A stretch of 64,000 bases of DNA. Origin: Brachypodius melanocephalos (taxonomy: Eukaryota > Chordata > Aves > Passeriformes > Pycnonotidae). Location: the NCBI GenBank assembly GCA_013398615.1, contig VZSR01002420.1, positions 832,510 through 896,509 on the forward strand. Reading direction: 5' to 3'. Each line of letters opens with the position of its first letter. Position 1 is the stretch's first letter. A program made the position numbers and the translations under genes. Positions 46,941-60,278 of the stretch are shown here, piece by piece. Under the pieces are notes generated by a model. That model made no database searches and was not told where the DNA came from. It saw nothing but the letters and a program-made list of their open reading frames with translations.

Positions 46941-49689
46941 CACAGTGGGTCTGGGTATTTTTGTGTCCTTGTGACTGATTTTGCTTGGCCTGCCATGGCA
47001 TAATTCCTTGTGGTTGCTGCCCTTAAGACATAAGGGCTGTGCACATTTTAAGTTTTCAGTGTCCTTCTGTTCTTCAGTATCTGTTTGAAAAATCTGGCAG
47101 AACTGTGGGCTCCTTTCTGGAGAGTTTCCCCACTGTCGTGAAAGGAAGAGTTTATTTTCCTTCCCTCCTTGTTTTTCAGCACAGCTGGACATTGAGACCA
47201 TATCACTTTTTGGGAGGATATGTTTGCACTGCCACTGCAGTGACCTGACAACAATATAACCTACTCTGCTTATGGCAACCAGGTTTGAGGTTGGAGGCAA
47301 GATACCAGATTCTAAGTAGCTCAGTGGTTTAGTGATACTGTAAACAGTCAAAACTGTTCTGATAGAAAATGTTCATTTTAAGCTCTGTGGGAGCCCTGGA
47401 TGATGAATAAATGCTATGGAGTGGTCATTCGAGGGCTTGGGTAATATTCCTGCCCCAGCAATCCTTGCCAGAACTGAAGCTTTTGGCTTGTACTGTCAGG
47501 AAGGGTGTAAGAGGGCTAATTTAACAGCATTCTGCATTGAAGTGGTGGAAGTAAGTCCAGAGGCTGGTTATCATTCAAGGTTTTGACTCTTCGAAATAGT
47601 AGCCCACAGTGTTCCAGTGTCCCAAAACTGAGGCAATTGCTGCCTTGGAGTAGCATAACTTAAAAAGGAAAAGAGCCTTTTTCACTTGTCAGTAATACTG
47701 TGTATTTTATTCCCCCCAGCATTACAGCAAAACTGTGCATTTTTCAGAGCAGCATAGTTTGAGGAAGGAAAATCAATTCTGTGCAGATAGAAGCAGAGGC
47801 ATGAATTAGCCATGTTGGAGTATACCTATATGAAGGAGTTATGAATTGAAGACAAAATTTTCAGGACAACAGTTGTATACAAGCAAAGTAAGTAAACACA
47901 GATAGTTAATACACTGCTGCTGCTTTAACATAAATACTGAGTTCAGAGGGTTTGGGCACGTCTGGGTTTTAGAAACAACAACAAAAAAAAGTGTTATGGT
48001 AACCAGACAGTACAGTTAAGGCAGTTAAATTCTTTTAAATGTTTTCAGGTACAATGTAGAAACAGGAACAGATTTTGTATAGCATGCTGCATGGAGCCAA
48101 GTACAGCACAAACAGTTTTGCATCAGATTACAGCTTAGGGAAAACACAAATCAGTAAGAGATTCCAGATTTTCCTGCTTGTCTTCACAGATATGATGATG
48201 ATCTGTGGTGTGCTGTGTTATATCCAGTTTCCTTTTAATGGTGGACACACAAAAAAGCAAAAGGATAACTAACTTGATCTAACCTCCCCTTCCTCAGAAA
48301 AAGGACAAACACACACACAGACAAAAAAAGCAGAGATATGCACATAAAAAAGAAGCACATGCACGCACACAAAACATTCAGATGTTCCTGAGAAATTATG
48401 CATGTATGGTGAAAGGTGGCATTGGCCTCTTTCGAGAAGTGCTCTGAATTTCTTTGGGTTTTTGTCTCAACGCTGAGGAATAGAATATCGAATAAAGATT
48501 GAATGCTCTCAAGTCTGACGCTTGCTGAGGACACTGACAACCTTCCAGTTTTCTGGTGAGCAGGTGGAACTTCCCCTCTGTGACACCTGATGTGGTCAGT
48601 TTGGTTTAAACAGACCCCACAGCTCAAAACTCATTACAAAAAAAAAAATGGACATGCTTATGCAGTGGGATGGCTTAAAATTGGTTTCTGTGGAAAATCT
48701 GGTTGGAAATATGCACCAATCCTCATCTTTTTCTTCAAAGGATTAGATTACTTAAAATCCTCATGCCCCCTTTGAAGAAATGAGAAGTAAAATTATTAAG
48801 AAGCTGAGTTCCTTGAAAAGAAAATTGCTGTGTGCTTTCTTATTATGCTGACTAAATGATTTGCAGGGGAAAAAAATCGTGAGATGCTTTCCTTTTTTTT
48901 AGAACTGGGATGCCTTGCTGAGTAAGCATCCAGGACATGCTCCAGCTGAAAGGGATTTTCCTTTATATAGGTATCTGATTTTTAGCAGGAAGTTTACCAG
49001 ACTAGGGAAAAAACTGATATATAATCCATTATCATTCTAATTAAAGAACTGACCCTGTGTGTTAACCCAAGAGGGAAAGGATCCTTTTGTTTTTCCAGCC
49101 AGAATTAGCTGACAGAAGCACAAACACTTTGCCACATAAGCAGCCCTTTGCCATTAGTAGTTTGTCATATCTTTGTTTTCCTTGCTGGCCTTTGCCTGCA
49201 AGAGAAGGGCAACAAAGGAAGGATTCCAGGTGCTCCTTGGAAACTGTTTTGAGGGTTTGGTATTGTTGTTACTTGAACGCTTCTGAGCAGCCTCTCTCCT
49301 TAAAACTGAAGTCCTTCTAAAACTGTGTGGCACAAAAAGAATCATCTGGGTGGAAGTTTGAATTTGTGGCATCCACTGATAGACAATTCATGACATTACC
49401 TGGGGCAAACACCAAGGGGCTTGTGGATATTGGCACAGCTGAAATGGAGAATCTGTCCTGTGCTGCCTTCTCAGTGCAGTAGATCTCAGGAAAATGTTAC
49501 TCAGCATTTAAGCAGCTTCAAGAGGGCAGTGTAGCAAGGGCTCTGAATATTAAGAGTGTTCATTCACCAAATATTCATTCAGTGAATGATGTTCTTCTGG
49601 CTGAGGAAAGTGACAAATAAATGAATTAACGAGCCAGCAGAGAAGAAAAGGCCAACTCAACACTGGGAAAGAAAATGCTGACAAAAGTG
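46941..49689. other. Intergenic, no gene recognised
   Basis: AT-rich sequence downstream of PTPN13. Contains a CA/ACAC-rich patch on the + strand near 48308-48370. Open frames on either strand (for example 46926-47351 minus and 48235-48627 minus) show no family resemblance. Confidence 0.6.
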
Positions 49690-50240
49690 GCTGATACAAA
49701 TAAATGCTTTATTGGATATACTGAAAAGACAATGAAGAGCAGACATATATAATGAGATAACAAGCTCCCATGGCATGTGGTTCTGAGTAGTGTTTGCTGC
49801 AAACTGGAGCACAGCCACTGGGTTGGAACTGGAGGTAGACTGAACTTCTGGATTCCATCTTTTGGAAAATTCCTTCTGACATTCCCATTTAATTTCAAGT
49901 GGCCTTTCCAGTGGACTGTTGACTGATGAAGGTGTTATATTTGACAATGGTGAATCTACCATATCTTCTGGGAATTGGAGAATTAGTGGAGTGGGATGTT
50001 CCACACCAGCCTCTCCCATGAGATAGTGAGGATGAAAATGACCATTTGTGTCTGAAATTTTGGCTTATATAGATCTCTTGCAGATACACATCTTGGTCCA
50101 TCCAGTTCATGTCAGCTTCTGATAAAATTAATAATAGCTGTCGTGGAAAGTCTTGTATTGCTGTGGACATGGTGACTGAATTTCCACTGCTGCTTTGGGT
50201 AACCAACCAACCAAACAAAAAGGCAGAACACCACATCCTG
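49690..50240 (-). other. Unassigned minus-strand stretch, possible terminal exon or pseudogene
   Basis: On the minus strand an acceptor-like ...aaaatttcag ends near 50053. The sequence after it stays open in the frame starting T-N-G-H-F-H-P-H-Y-L-M-G-E-A-G and continuing P-L-I-L-Q-F-P-E-D-M-V-D-S-P and K-W-E-C-Q-K-E-F-S-K-R-W. A minus-strand AATAAA lies at about 49708-49714. Another frame is open through 49895-50236 and overlaps it. I do not recognise the protein. The AATAAA falls inside the open frame rather than after a stop, which argues against a normal terminal exon, so chance or a decayed gene is quite possible. Confidence 0.25.
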
Positions 50241-52974
50241 TGGCTGACATTCAGACCTCAATTTGAACATCACTTCTTGGGCTTAACTCCTAGTGTTTTG
50301 TGTTTGCCAGCCCAGTGGGCTCTTTGGGGAACTTTGCTTCCTAATGAGATATTAGGAAAAGGGTGGTTGGTTTTGGTTTAATTAAGTGCTGGAAAGATCT
50401 TGCTGGCTATGAGAATGTGACTTGAAGGATAAATCATTGGACTGGAAGCAGATTTAATTGCTAATTTTCTCAGGTGGGTTGTAGGAAATTAATTTCATCT
50501 TCCTTGTTGTACTGTGATGACCTCCGTAGTCAGAAATTTTCTCTGGTAGGGCTCGACTGTAACTTCAGTACAATAGCCAGATTACCAAACAAATTATTTT
50601 CTCTAAACAAGTGAACTTGGTCACAGATGTAGCCTGATATTCAGTAACAAGGAGCTTTGTATGGTCTGTTTTGCCTTTCAGCTCTCTTTAAAGTCAGATT
50701 GGATATTTCTGCACTGTCCTCAAGAACAGATACACTGGGATATCTCATTAAAACCCCCTCAAGTTACTGTTCTTTCCTGGAAGTCTTATCAGGGGTGGAA
50801 CTCAAAGCTTCAGTAAAGGAACTTGATTTTGGTTCCACCTCTAACATTGTTGAGCTTTTGGGCCAAGCCCACTGAAATTGACGTGTGCTGAGCATTTGGT
50901 GTGTAACAACTCTGTCTCCTTGAGGTGGGTAAGCCAAATTTGATGTGCTGAGCAAGCCTGCAGTAGCCTTTTGGCAGCTGGACAGGGTTAGAGGATAAAG
51001 CAAGAGAGTTCTTGGCTATGCACTGTAGAATGGGGTCACTTTCTGCACAGCTCCTTTGGCACTTGTCAAGGAAATAAATTTTCTCTTGTCAAACATTTGT
51101 GGATTTAAAAATACCCTGGCCTTGAGTGGTAACATGCTGGGGAGTGCAGCAGAACTTTCCTTGCATTTCCTTGTATCTCCTTTGTGTAGCCTACTGCTGG
51201 ATAGAGAATGAAGACATCCCATAGGGCATGGTCCCCACGGTTGTGGGTTTCCTGTGTACAAATCTGTCTTTAGATTCTGCAGTGTTCAGTACAGTCCTAG
51301 TACAGTCCTAGGACTGTACTGAAGGCTTTTTTAAAGTTAGTTCTTCTAACAAGGAATAACAATGTGACCTCTGACCTGGTAATTAAAATACCTGGTCTGG
51401 GTCATCTTGATGCATCCAGGAGAAAAATGTTCATTTACACTAAATGAAGTTATAAAGTAAGGTCAAGTCCATTTATCCCCTCAATGTCTTTAACAGATGC
51501 TGAATGCTCTGAAGCAGAGGTGACACTGCCTGGCTCCTCCTAAAGCTGGCTTTTGGTATAATGACACGAAGGCAACATTCCCAGTTCTGCTGTGAAAAGA
51601 TTATTGGGCTGATGCTACAGATAACAAGAGAGCAAGTGGTTATCAGGAAGCATTTCCTCAATGGTAGTGTTCCTAGAGCACTGCCAATCTTCCCATCAGC
51701 AGAATCTGCTCTTGTTACCCAGTCCCATAACAGAAATAATTCCCTGAAGCACAACTACCTGCTTTGCTTTTCTCAGGGAACCATAAAGCACTAGCAAACA
51801 AGGTCAGATTTAGGCAGGAGTTTTGTGAGCCCTGCAAGGTTGTCCATTCATATGATAATTATTCTGCATTCATCCCCTTTCTGTAACCTGCTTTTTCATG
51901 CACAGCTGCATTTTTTTTCCCAACAGGTTTTGTTTGTTTCAAATCCCTGTATCACTGTAAGCATTCAGCAATTCTGTCTGCTGTGATAAGTCCTTACCAT
52001 GACTGCTTTGTGCTCCCAGCAGCTCAGGCTACTTGTCTTGGCCCTTTTGGTCCTGGGACTTTGGATATAAACTCCTTGTCATACGTAGCCCTGTCATGTT
52101 GATGGTTGCTTTAGAAATCAGCATTTTCTCAGCACAGGATTCAACAAAAACATTTGCCTAAGTGGGATTTGTGTGTCCAGCACTTGGGTGTACTGCTAGG
52201 GAGGGTTGCCTTATTTACCTCAAGAACACTTACCTTCACTCCCAAATCACTTTATCTTTTTTCTTTCTCTTTTTATTACTGTCTTGTGAGAGAGACATTA
52301 TTTACATGTCTCTTGGGTGACCAGTGACTTGATGGTTTATAGTACACAGGGATAATGCAGTTTTCAGAACTTGTTTTCTGAACTTGGGTGTGGTATCAGA
52401 GGCTCCTGGAGATAAAATAAACTTCTTTTGCACTCAAAGGTTATGGGGCTGGGCAGAAAACAAGTGCAACCAAGGGAATCATGTAGGTACCTTATCATTC
52501 AGGACCTGCTGGCTTCCCTTGCACGATTTATTGTGCAGTCTGACTGTGTCATGTTCTCCAGTTGTCTCATTCACTTAATTTTTTGAGATTTGCCAGTGTT
52601 CTCGGCCCTAGGTACAAACACAAATCAGCACCTGACATGAGAAATTTTTCACATTATGTATGTGGAGAGGTAGATGATGTTACATTCCAGTTAGTTTTTG
52701 TAAAAATTCACCTTTGAGCCCAAAGGAGCTCAGCATAGCTGAAGGAGGTGAATGGAAAGAGGTGAGTTCCACAGAGGGCATTTCAAAATGTTCCCCTTCC
52801 TCTGGAACATAAAGTTGCCTCACTCACTGTGTATGAATCAGCTCATCCAGGAGAGGAATCCAAAAGGGAATTGTGCCAAGAAATCATAATTCTAACAAAG
52901 TCCTTATGAAGGGTCTAGTCAAAGTGAAATGTTTATTTAAAAACATCCTCTGTCTAGCTCTTAACTTGGTCTTT
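50241..52974. other. Intergenic, no gene recognised
   Basis: No coding sequence or repeat family recognised, apart from the palindrome at 51299-51320 listed separately. Confidence 0.6.
51288..51320. repeat. Direct repeat followed by a 22-bp perfect palindrome
   Basis: The 13-mer agtacagtcctag occurs at 51288-51300 and 51299-51311. The second copy is the left arm of a perfect palindrome at 51299-51320 (arm agtacagtcct and its exact reverse complement, no spacer). Confidence 0.95.
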
Positions 52975-53570
52975 CAAGCAGCTTCTGTGACCTTACCCTT
53001 GTCCTTGTTGAACTTCATAGGGTTCATGTTAGCCCAGGTAACCCATAATACCCACTCTTCCAGCCTGTCCAGGTCTTCTGCAGGGTGAGTCTCCCTTCTG
53101 AAGTGCCTGTTTCCCCACTTGGCAAACCTCCTCAGGGTGCACGTGGTCCCACCATCCAGATCACTTGTGAGGATATTAAGCAGTGCTGGGCCCAATATCG
53201 ATCCCTGCTGGACCCCACTTGTCACCAGCCTGAGGAGGAGCTCTTTACCAGCACCTCCTGGGTGCTTCCTGCCAGCCAGTTCCCACCCACTGCAAGGACC
53301 ACTTGTCTAGACCATAATGTGTCTGTCTGTCCAGGAGAAGGCTGTGGGAAACCATATGGAAATCCCTGCAGAAATCCAGGTAAACAATGTCCACCACCTG
53401 CCCCACTTGGACCAAGCAGTTCCTTTGCCATAGAAGGTGATCAGCTCCGTCAGGCACAATTTGCCCTTGGTGAATCCATCCTGCCTTTTCCCAATCTCCT
53501 GCTTAATTTTTCTTGTGATAACTCCCAGGAGGATTTCTTCAGTAACTCTCCCAGGAACTGAAGCACAGCT
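52975..53570 (-). mobile_element. CR1 LINE fragment, reverse-transcriptase region, antisense
   Basis: Reverse-strand translation gives CR1 reverse transcriptase pieces: T-S-G-V-Q-Q-G-S-I-L-G-P-A-L-L-N-I, D-L-D-R-L-E-E-W and M-K-F-N-K-D-K-G-K-V. Upstream (53250-53540) lies another frame with D-G-F-T-K-G-K-L-C-L-T-E-L-I-T-F. On the + strand it reads like the familiar antisense avian CR1 (ccttgtccttgttgaacttc, gctgggcccaatatcgatcc). Frames are broken by shifts and stops, so it is a dead copy. Confidence 0.9.
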
Positions 53571-56322
53571 TGATTGCAAAAGCATTTGTAACTTGGGGAA
53601 ACACGTCAGGTTAATAATGCCCACACAACCACAAATCTGTGGGGCATCAGTGTGGTTGGAAAGCTGACTCTGCCAAAGGCATTTGCCAAAGTTGTAGATG
53701 GTTTAGTGAAATCTAGATTTTACTGCTGGCTGCTCATGTGCTTTCTAGCTGTCTTGAGATGAGTTGGCAGCAGAGCAGCCTTCCCCCACACCCTGTTCAG
53801 TCACATGTGTGCATCCATCTCCATCTGCCCGGGTATGGGCACCTCACAATGTGAGGTCTGTGTTTCAGCTGAGAAAACCCCTCCTTCTGTGGCTTGCAGA
53901 ATTGTTGTCTGATGGTCCCTCACCTGGTGTTAAAGCCATGACCTACAGGTCAGCTGCTGCATCTGATCTTCAAAGCACCTGTGCTCCCGTTTCGTACCAG
54001 TTGCCCTAAGTGGGTTGGTTCATGAGGCTTCACATAAAGCTCCTACAGCCTGGGCCTCTGCCAGAAGTTATTTTGCTCCCTCAGGAGCGTGACATGCTGC
54101 AAATGAATGTCACAAATTGAAATGCAAACATTTTCTGTCCTATTTCTTCTTGTTGGAGACTTGGCTTCTGCTGAGGTGATCTTGCACTTAATTAATCAAG
54201 GCTTCCTTAACATGTTTCTAGGCAGGATTTGCTTCTTCTAAAGTCTTTGTAGAACAGGGCTGCATAGCACACCCGTTGGCCAGGCCAGACCTCGTGATAA
54301 TGATTTTGATGCCATCAGTTCTGCTCTTCTGTGAACCAAAGGCAAGTTTGGGGCAGACAAGATGGTGAGAAATAGGTGATGGATGTTGTGGGTGAACAGC
54401 ATTGTAGGAGTGAGTTTACTCCCTTTGCATGGACCAAAGCAAGGGGAGGGGTTTTTTATATTTACTGTGATGAGCCAAAGTGGTGCCAATTGTGTAGTGG
54501 CTGAAACTCAGCTGTGTCTGAAGACCCTTCTTGTTGGAACTGCCCTTACAGTGACATGAGGACCTTAATTGCTGCAAGATCCTTCCCGTTTTCTTTCCTC
54601 CTTGCTTCCTGAACATTGCTGCTTTGAATTTTTATCCAGTGCTACCTTTTAATCTATAGCTGTCTTTTTATTGTTTCTTTTTTCTCTTCTCCCCTGTTCA
54701 TGAATGCTGACATTCATCAGAGGCCTGTTTGGTTGTCTAAAGGGAGGGCCCCAACAGCACATTTATTCTTAAGTTGAACAAAATCTCCTGGAGCCAGTAG
54801 CAGTAGCCTTGTTTGTCATGCTCTTGGCCAAGCCTGAACTTCTGTTTAGGAGCTGACTTGAAATGCAGCATCATTGCTGAGAGACGGGAAAAACTGATCT
54901 CCTGGTTCTCCCTTTCTTAGTACATGTGATCCACATGTTTAGCTTGTATGTTTAGGAGCAGTGCCAGTGACTGCCAGTTGGACATTCCAGGCTCTGTGCA
55001 TAGCATGTCCCTGAAGATCTCAAGCCAGTGTCCCTCATCCAGTTGTAGCTCAGTTCCCTGTGAGAAATGCTGAGGAGCTCAGCAGAGATGCTGGCTTTGG
55101 CAGCTGCTTGTCCCTTGAAAAACCTGCCGTGAGAGCCAACATGACATGGCAGCTTCCACTGCCTTGCAGTTCCAGACAGGTGATTACTAAAAATAATTTG
55201 TTGTTTCCTGACAGTTGTGGCAAAATTCTGCAAACATTCATTATGATTTACTAATGAGTGTGGCTCTAGAAAGTCTCTCTGAAACCAAAATAAGTGTTTA
55301 CGGGAGAATTCCCAGCATTTGCAAGCTTTTCCTGAACTCAGCTTCTTGAACAGTGTGTTTCATGCAGAGATTGTGCTTCAGCCTATCAGTGCTGGGAATT
55401 GTGTGTGGAAAAAGCTGTCAACCTAGTACACATCAAAAATTCAAATAATTTGCTGCCTCGGGTAGGCAATCTGTTCTTTAGGTTCCATCTAACCTTCCTG
55501 TTGTGTAGTATTTCACTGAACATAATCATAACTGAATGATGATTTAGAGTGCTAGGGAGAATCTAGGGATCCACACAACTCTGAAAATCTCTGTGGGAGT
55601 GTTGGGGGTGAGTATTGTGTATTTTAATTTTGCAGTACAAAATTGGTTTGGAGAGTTAATTTAAAATGGAGATTTCAGATGTAACACACACAAACCTAAA
55701 TGCAGAATGTGTGCCCACAGACACACATCAAAGGAGGAAATAACTTTAGATTTCATTTTTTGTTCACTGTAGCAATTAATGGAATGACTTGCTGCTTTGG
55801 AAACGGAAGATTTTTCATGTTTGCTTGCTTGTCTTTCCCTTTTTCCCACTGTTGACTCCAAGGAAGCATGTTTCGGTCTTTTTGACTGTTGAAGCAAACC
55901 TTGGGTAGCATCTATTGTGTACAATGTGCTGCTCTTTTGTAAAAGAGATGTTGGATATCTGCTTTTTCTCTTCTAGAGAAGCTAGAAGAGAAATTGAGCC
56001 TTTGTAATGGAATTTACAGACATGCAGAACAGTGGCAATAACTAGGAATTAATTTGTTAAAGTCTTGGCTTCCCAGGTGCTGTGACAGATGTTGAGATGG
56101 TATAAACAATACCACCCTCAATGCAAGTATCATAACCACTGAGTGGAAGGAGTTTTTAATCTAACATGCTGTCTTTTACCAAACAATTGATGCCTTTTGT
56201 GACTTGGATCTGTTGAGAAATGATCAGTGCTGGACACTGGGTCTCAGTGGGACCCTCATGCAGATGTAGTGCTTAGGGTGCAGTTCTTACAGGAAAAATT
56301 CTTCGGAAGTTTGGACAATGAG
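53571..56322. other. Intergenic, no gene recognised
   Basis: No gene, CR1 or simple repeat recognised. The small open frames here are short and without family resemblance. Confidence 0.55.
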
Positions 56323-56428
56323 GGTTTTACACACAGAAGGGTTTTACACATATAACTTGCAAAATTTATTCTTCTTGCAAAATTTATTCTTCTTGCAAAA
56401 TTTATTATTCTTGCAAAATTTATTATTC
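56323..56428. repeat. 18-bp tandem repeat, four copies, with a short direct repeat before it
   Basis: Units ttgcaaaatttattcttc at 56357-56374 and 56375-56392, then ttgcaaaatttattattc at 56393-56410 and 56411-56428. The 3' pair shares one change, so the array grew in at least two steps. Just before it, gggttttacaca occurs twice (near 56323 and 56340). Confidence 0.95.
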
Positions 56429-59400
56429 TGTCCCTGCTCAAACCCCTCCAAGGATAATTTTTATGCAGTTTCTATTTGTTTCTCATTTAGTGTGCTCTAT
56501 CCTCATACCACCTGCTATCACTCTCCAAAGTACATCTAACGTCTTTCTTTTTTTGGAGCAATTCATCTACAAGGAATGTGAAAGTTCATAGGCATTATGG
56601 AACATTTTAAGGCATTCTGAGCGATGAGTGAGTAATGCCAAGTAAGATGATGGAAATTGCTCCTGTTGGCTGACAAAATCTAGTAGGGTGTAGCCTCTAG
56701 AACAGTCTGGTGTCTGTAAGAAGGTCTTTTTAAAATGTCTTCTTCCATTTAGATTTTGAAAGACAAAGGATTGTTTTCCTCTTTTCCCAGAAAAGTTTGA
56801 TTCCTAACATCTGTAGAGCAATTCCTTACATAACAGACTGTACCCAAGTTAGTCTTCTTTGTTAAAATCAACATATCCTTTGGGATGTATTCTTCCCTTC
56901 CCCTTTTTTCAGTGTTGTGCTCAGCTGTTTCTTTCCTTTGCCCTGCAGCTCCTTTAACCTCACTGCAGCTACACTGTGTGGGTTAGACCCAGTGAAATCC
57001 TTGTGCTTTCCAGGATGTGCCCAGCGAGGATGTACTCCTGGCAGTCAGCTTTGGTTCTGGAAAGCACTAAGGTTAAGGAGGTGCAATAAAACAAGTCTAC
57101 AGGGAACTGCTTTGCTGAATCAGGGTTAATGGAGAGTTTTGCTGCCTCAGCCTTCTTCAGACTTGTCATTTCTCACAGCATCATTTACTTTGTTGAACTG
57201 GGTTTTGTGTGTGCTTGCCTGGATGGGTTTCTGGGTTTTGCTCACTTTCCAACTCAGCTTTGGAGGCAGGAGTTTGAGGATGAGATTAACCAGCTCCTCC
57301 AAATACATGGAACTCTTGAAACCCTGTGCATTATGGTTGTAGCCTTGGCTTTACAGCACCAGCTCACACATTTGCAGCATGGCTGGCTCCTTGCCTACCG
57401 GTGAGGAAAGACACGAGAGAATCAAGCCCTTGGCAGGTTTGTGTGGGGTTGGGGATTGCCAGAACACAAGCAGCTCTGCAGGTGTGCAGCCTCTAGCTCT
57501 CTGCAGAAGTACAAGGCAGAAGGGCTCTGACAGCCAGAGGGGCTCCGGGGTCAGGGATTGTTCTACCGGGCTGGGGCTGCAGAGCCTTTGTGGAGCACGG
57601 TCCTTGCCTTCTGACCTGGCAAAGAAGTGCCCTTTGCAAATGAAAGGCCACCCACGGCTCCCTCAGGCCGGGAAACACAATATCCCTTGGACCCTTTTCT
57701 CCTCCAAATGTGACGGATTCATCAGTGGCAATAAATGGCAGCGGTAAGATGGATTTCTTGTCAACAGAGCTGGGAGAACACATGTTAATTAAGGGACAGC
57801 AGTGATTCCTGAGGAGTGAAGGGGGCGTGTCTGTTTAAAAACCTGGTGCAGCGCAGTGCAATGAGATGTTTACCAGCGTGGTAAGGGCATGAATTGGACC
57901 TATTTCTGTGTATAAACAAATAAATGTTTTACTTTACAGCAAATGTATTTCAGGAAAGCTTACTGACCGTGTCTTTATTCTAATGATTTTACTATTGCTT
58001 GGACTCTATGCTTGATTGTTTCACAATGCCACAAGCTTCTGGCATTTGTCCCACAAACGCAATGAATTAGCATACCTTTATTAGTATAATGTCATGTTCT
58101 GTATTTTTCTGGAGTTAAGGGATGCTGCATTCCCCTTCCTGGACCAACACTTGGGTATGGCCAGCACTGTTAGTGGTGAGCAAAGAGATATCCATCTTTC
58201 TTCCTTCTACAGGCCCTGCTGTAGATGCTGTAGGTAATTTTTGTGGCAATGTATCCATATCTGCACCTTTTTTGGAAATAATGTTGCTTCATGCTTGAAA
58301 CTTCTCAGGGTTTTTTGTTTGGTTGGTTGGTTTTGGGTTTTGAAGGGTTTGTGTTTGGTTGTTTTTTTTTTTTTTAATATCCTCCTGGTCAACATGACCA
58401 GATACAGGTAGGTCTATAGGCAGGTGAGAGGGGACTTAAAAGAAGTGTATCCTCAGCCTGTGCTTTACCACTGATGCCTGAGGTTGGTAGTCTGGCCTTT
58501 TCAGGAGTTCAGAATAAAGTAACTATGGCATCCAGGCTGCCTGTACACCTTTGTTTGTTTGTTGGTTGGATTTGCATTTCTGTGAAGTGTTTAAATCACA
58601 AGGTTCATCTCTGGAGATCTCCATTCTCATCCAATGCATAGATAGATATGAGTGGATCTTCAAATATTATATACAGCTTAAATACCATTTGGAATGATGA
58701 TCACCTGTAGGAAGCTTTTCCTGATAGGTTTTTAAGACAGAAACTTCTGTAGTGCATTTCTGAGCTTATGGAGAGCTGAAGAGTACAAAGAGGTATTCTA
58801 TTGATTTGTTTTGTTTGCATTTTACTTAGGGGACACGTTTTCCTTCATTTTGCAATACATCTTACAAAAAGGGGGAAAAGGGGAAACTTGTATCCCTGAT
58901 CAGTAATAGAATCAGGCCAGAAAAGCTGCAGTCAGCTGATTTTGGAAACAAACATGAGGGAGGAGTCAACAGGTGACAGGACATATTCTGACAGAAAGCT
59001 TTCTTTGGAGAAACACTGATTTGTAAGATGCACTTAACAAAGTACTTTTGAAGGGGGACAGGTGGAAAACTGCTAGAAACTTTAGGTGAGAGCAAACAAA
59101 TTTTCTTTCCTGGAGAAAACTCAGTTGTTGTGGAAAATCTAGAGGGTTGTTTGGGGCTTTTTGTTTGTTTGTTTGTTTTCCATTATCTTTTGTTCTGCCT
59201 GAAAGAGCTGATATGAATTTTATTTAATCTTTGTGGAGATAGCTCAGCCTCGGGATTCCCATAAAGGTTATCTGTAATAGGAAAACAATCAAGTATAAAT
59301 CGTTCTCCTGGTATCTACCAAGTACTTTGACACAAGCTGTGCTTTAAACCAGAAAATTAGGAGGAACATGTTTGCAGTGTTGGTAGAAACCTTAGCCATA

Positions 59401-59875
59401 CACAGTTGCAGAGAAAAGTTGAAGGGATCTTGGCTAAATGTTTTTTTTTGCCTGCTGAACTCTTGGTTAATTCCTAGTTGAAAGCAGTTGCAGGAGTAGC
59501 TTGTTTCTATAATTGCGCCAAGGAACACCCAGAGCAAAGGACAGGTATTGCTGCTTTCCAAGCGCGTCTGCAAACCGCGGCCAGGACCAGAGCCCAGCAG
59601 AAATTGCATAACCAGCTCCATCTGCGCAAGCAAACCCTTTCCCGAAGGTTTCTTAGCCTGCAATTCCCACTCTGGCTTTAGCAGTGCGCTCAGGACTTCC
59701 TTTGCTGCATCTGTGCGGAGACCTGGGATGCGTGTCTGCTGCAGGGCTGTGTGTTCGTTTCGAAGATTGTGAAACTTCCGAAATTTTGAAACATTTGTGC
59801 CGGTTTATTCTGGTTTTCTGAAAACAAAAACCTCCCATACAAATAATAATAAAAAGGGGGCGGAAAATAAACCAA
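56429..59875. other. Intergenic, no gene recognised
   Basis: Upstream flank of AFF1. Contains short (GTTT)n-like patches near 58310-58370, 58550-58565 and 59160-59180. Open frames such as 57379-57747 plus are not recognisable proteins. SLC10A6 and C4orf36 were looked for and not seen. Confidence 0.55.
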
Positions 59876-60278
59876 ACTAAACAGTAAAGAACTCGAGCAG
59901 ACGCCGCAGGAGCAGCGGCGGGGCCGCGGTGGAGGGCAGGGGCCGGCTGGCGGAGCAGCCCCGGCCCGTCCCGTCCCGCTCGGCCGCGGGCAGCGCCTCA
60001 GGCGAGGTGCGGGGCCGAGCACGGCGCTCCCGCCGGGCCGAGGCCGGGCCGTACCACGAGCGCTCGGCCGGGCAGGGGGAGGCGGGCGCGGGGCGGGCGC
60101 GGGGCCCTCGCTGCCGCAGCTCCCGCCGCCCCGGGCACCGCGGGGCCGCCGAGCGGGGCCGCAGCTCCGGCCGACGGCGGCACCCGGACTCGCCAGCTGA
60201 GGGCTGGAGCGGGGCCGTCCCCCGCGGCCGGGCGGGCCCCCCTCCCTGCCGGCGGCCGGGGGAGGGCCGGGCGCCCGG

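Noticed and set aside
53085..53561. Plus-strand 158-codon open frame
   Set aside because: It is the complement of the antisense CR1 copy, and the CR1 protein reads on the minus strand.
57379..57747. Plus-strand 122-codon open frame upstream of AFF1
   Set aside because: No domain, no splice-site support or similarity to AFF1, SLC10A6 or C4orf36. Composition looks non-coding.
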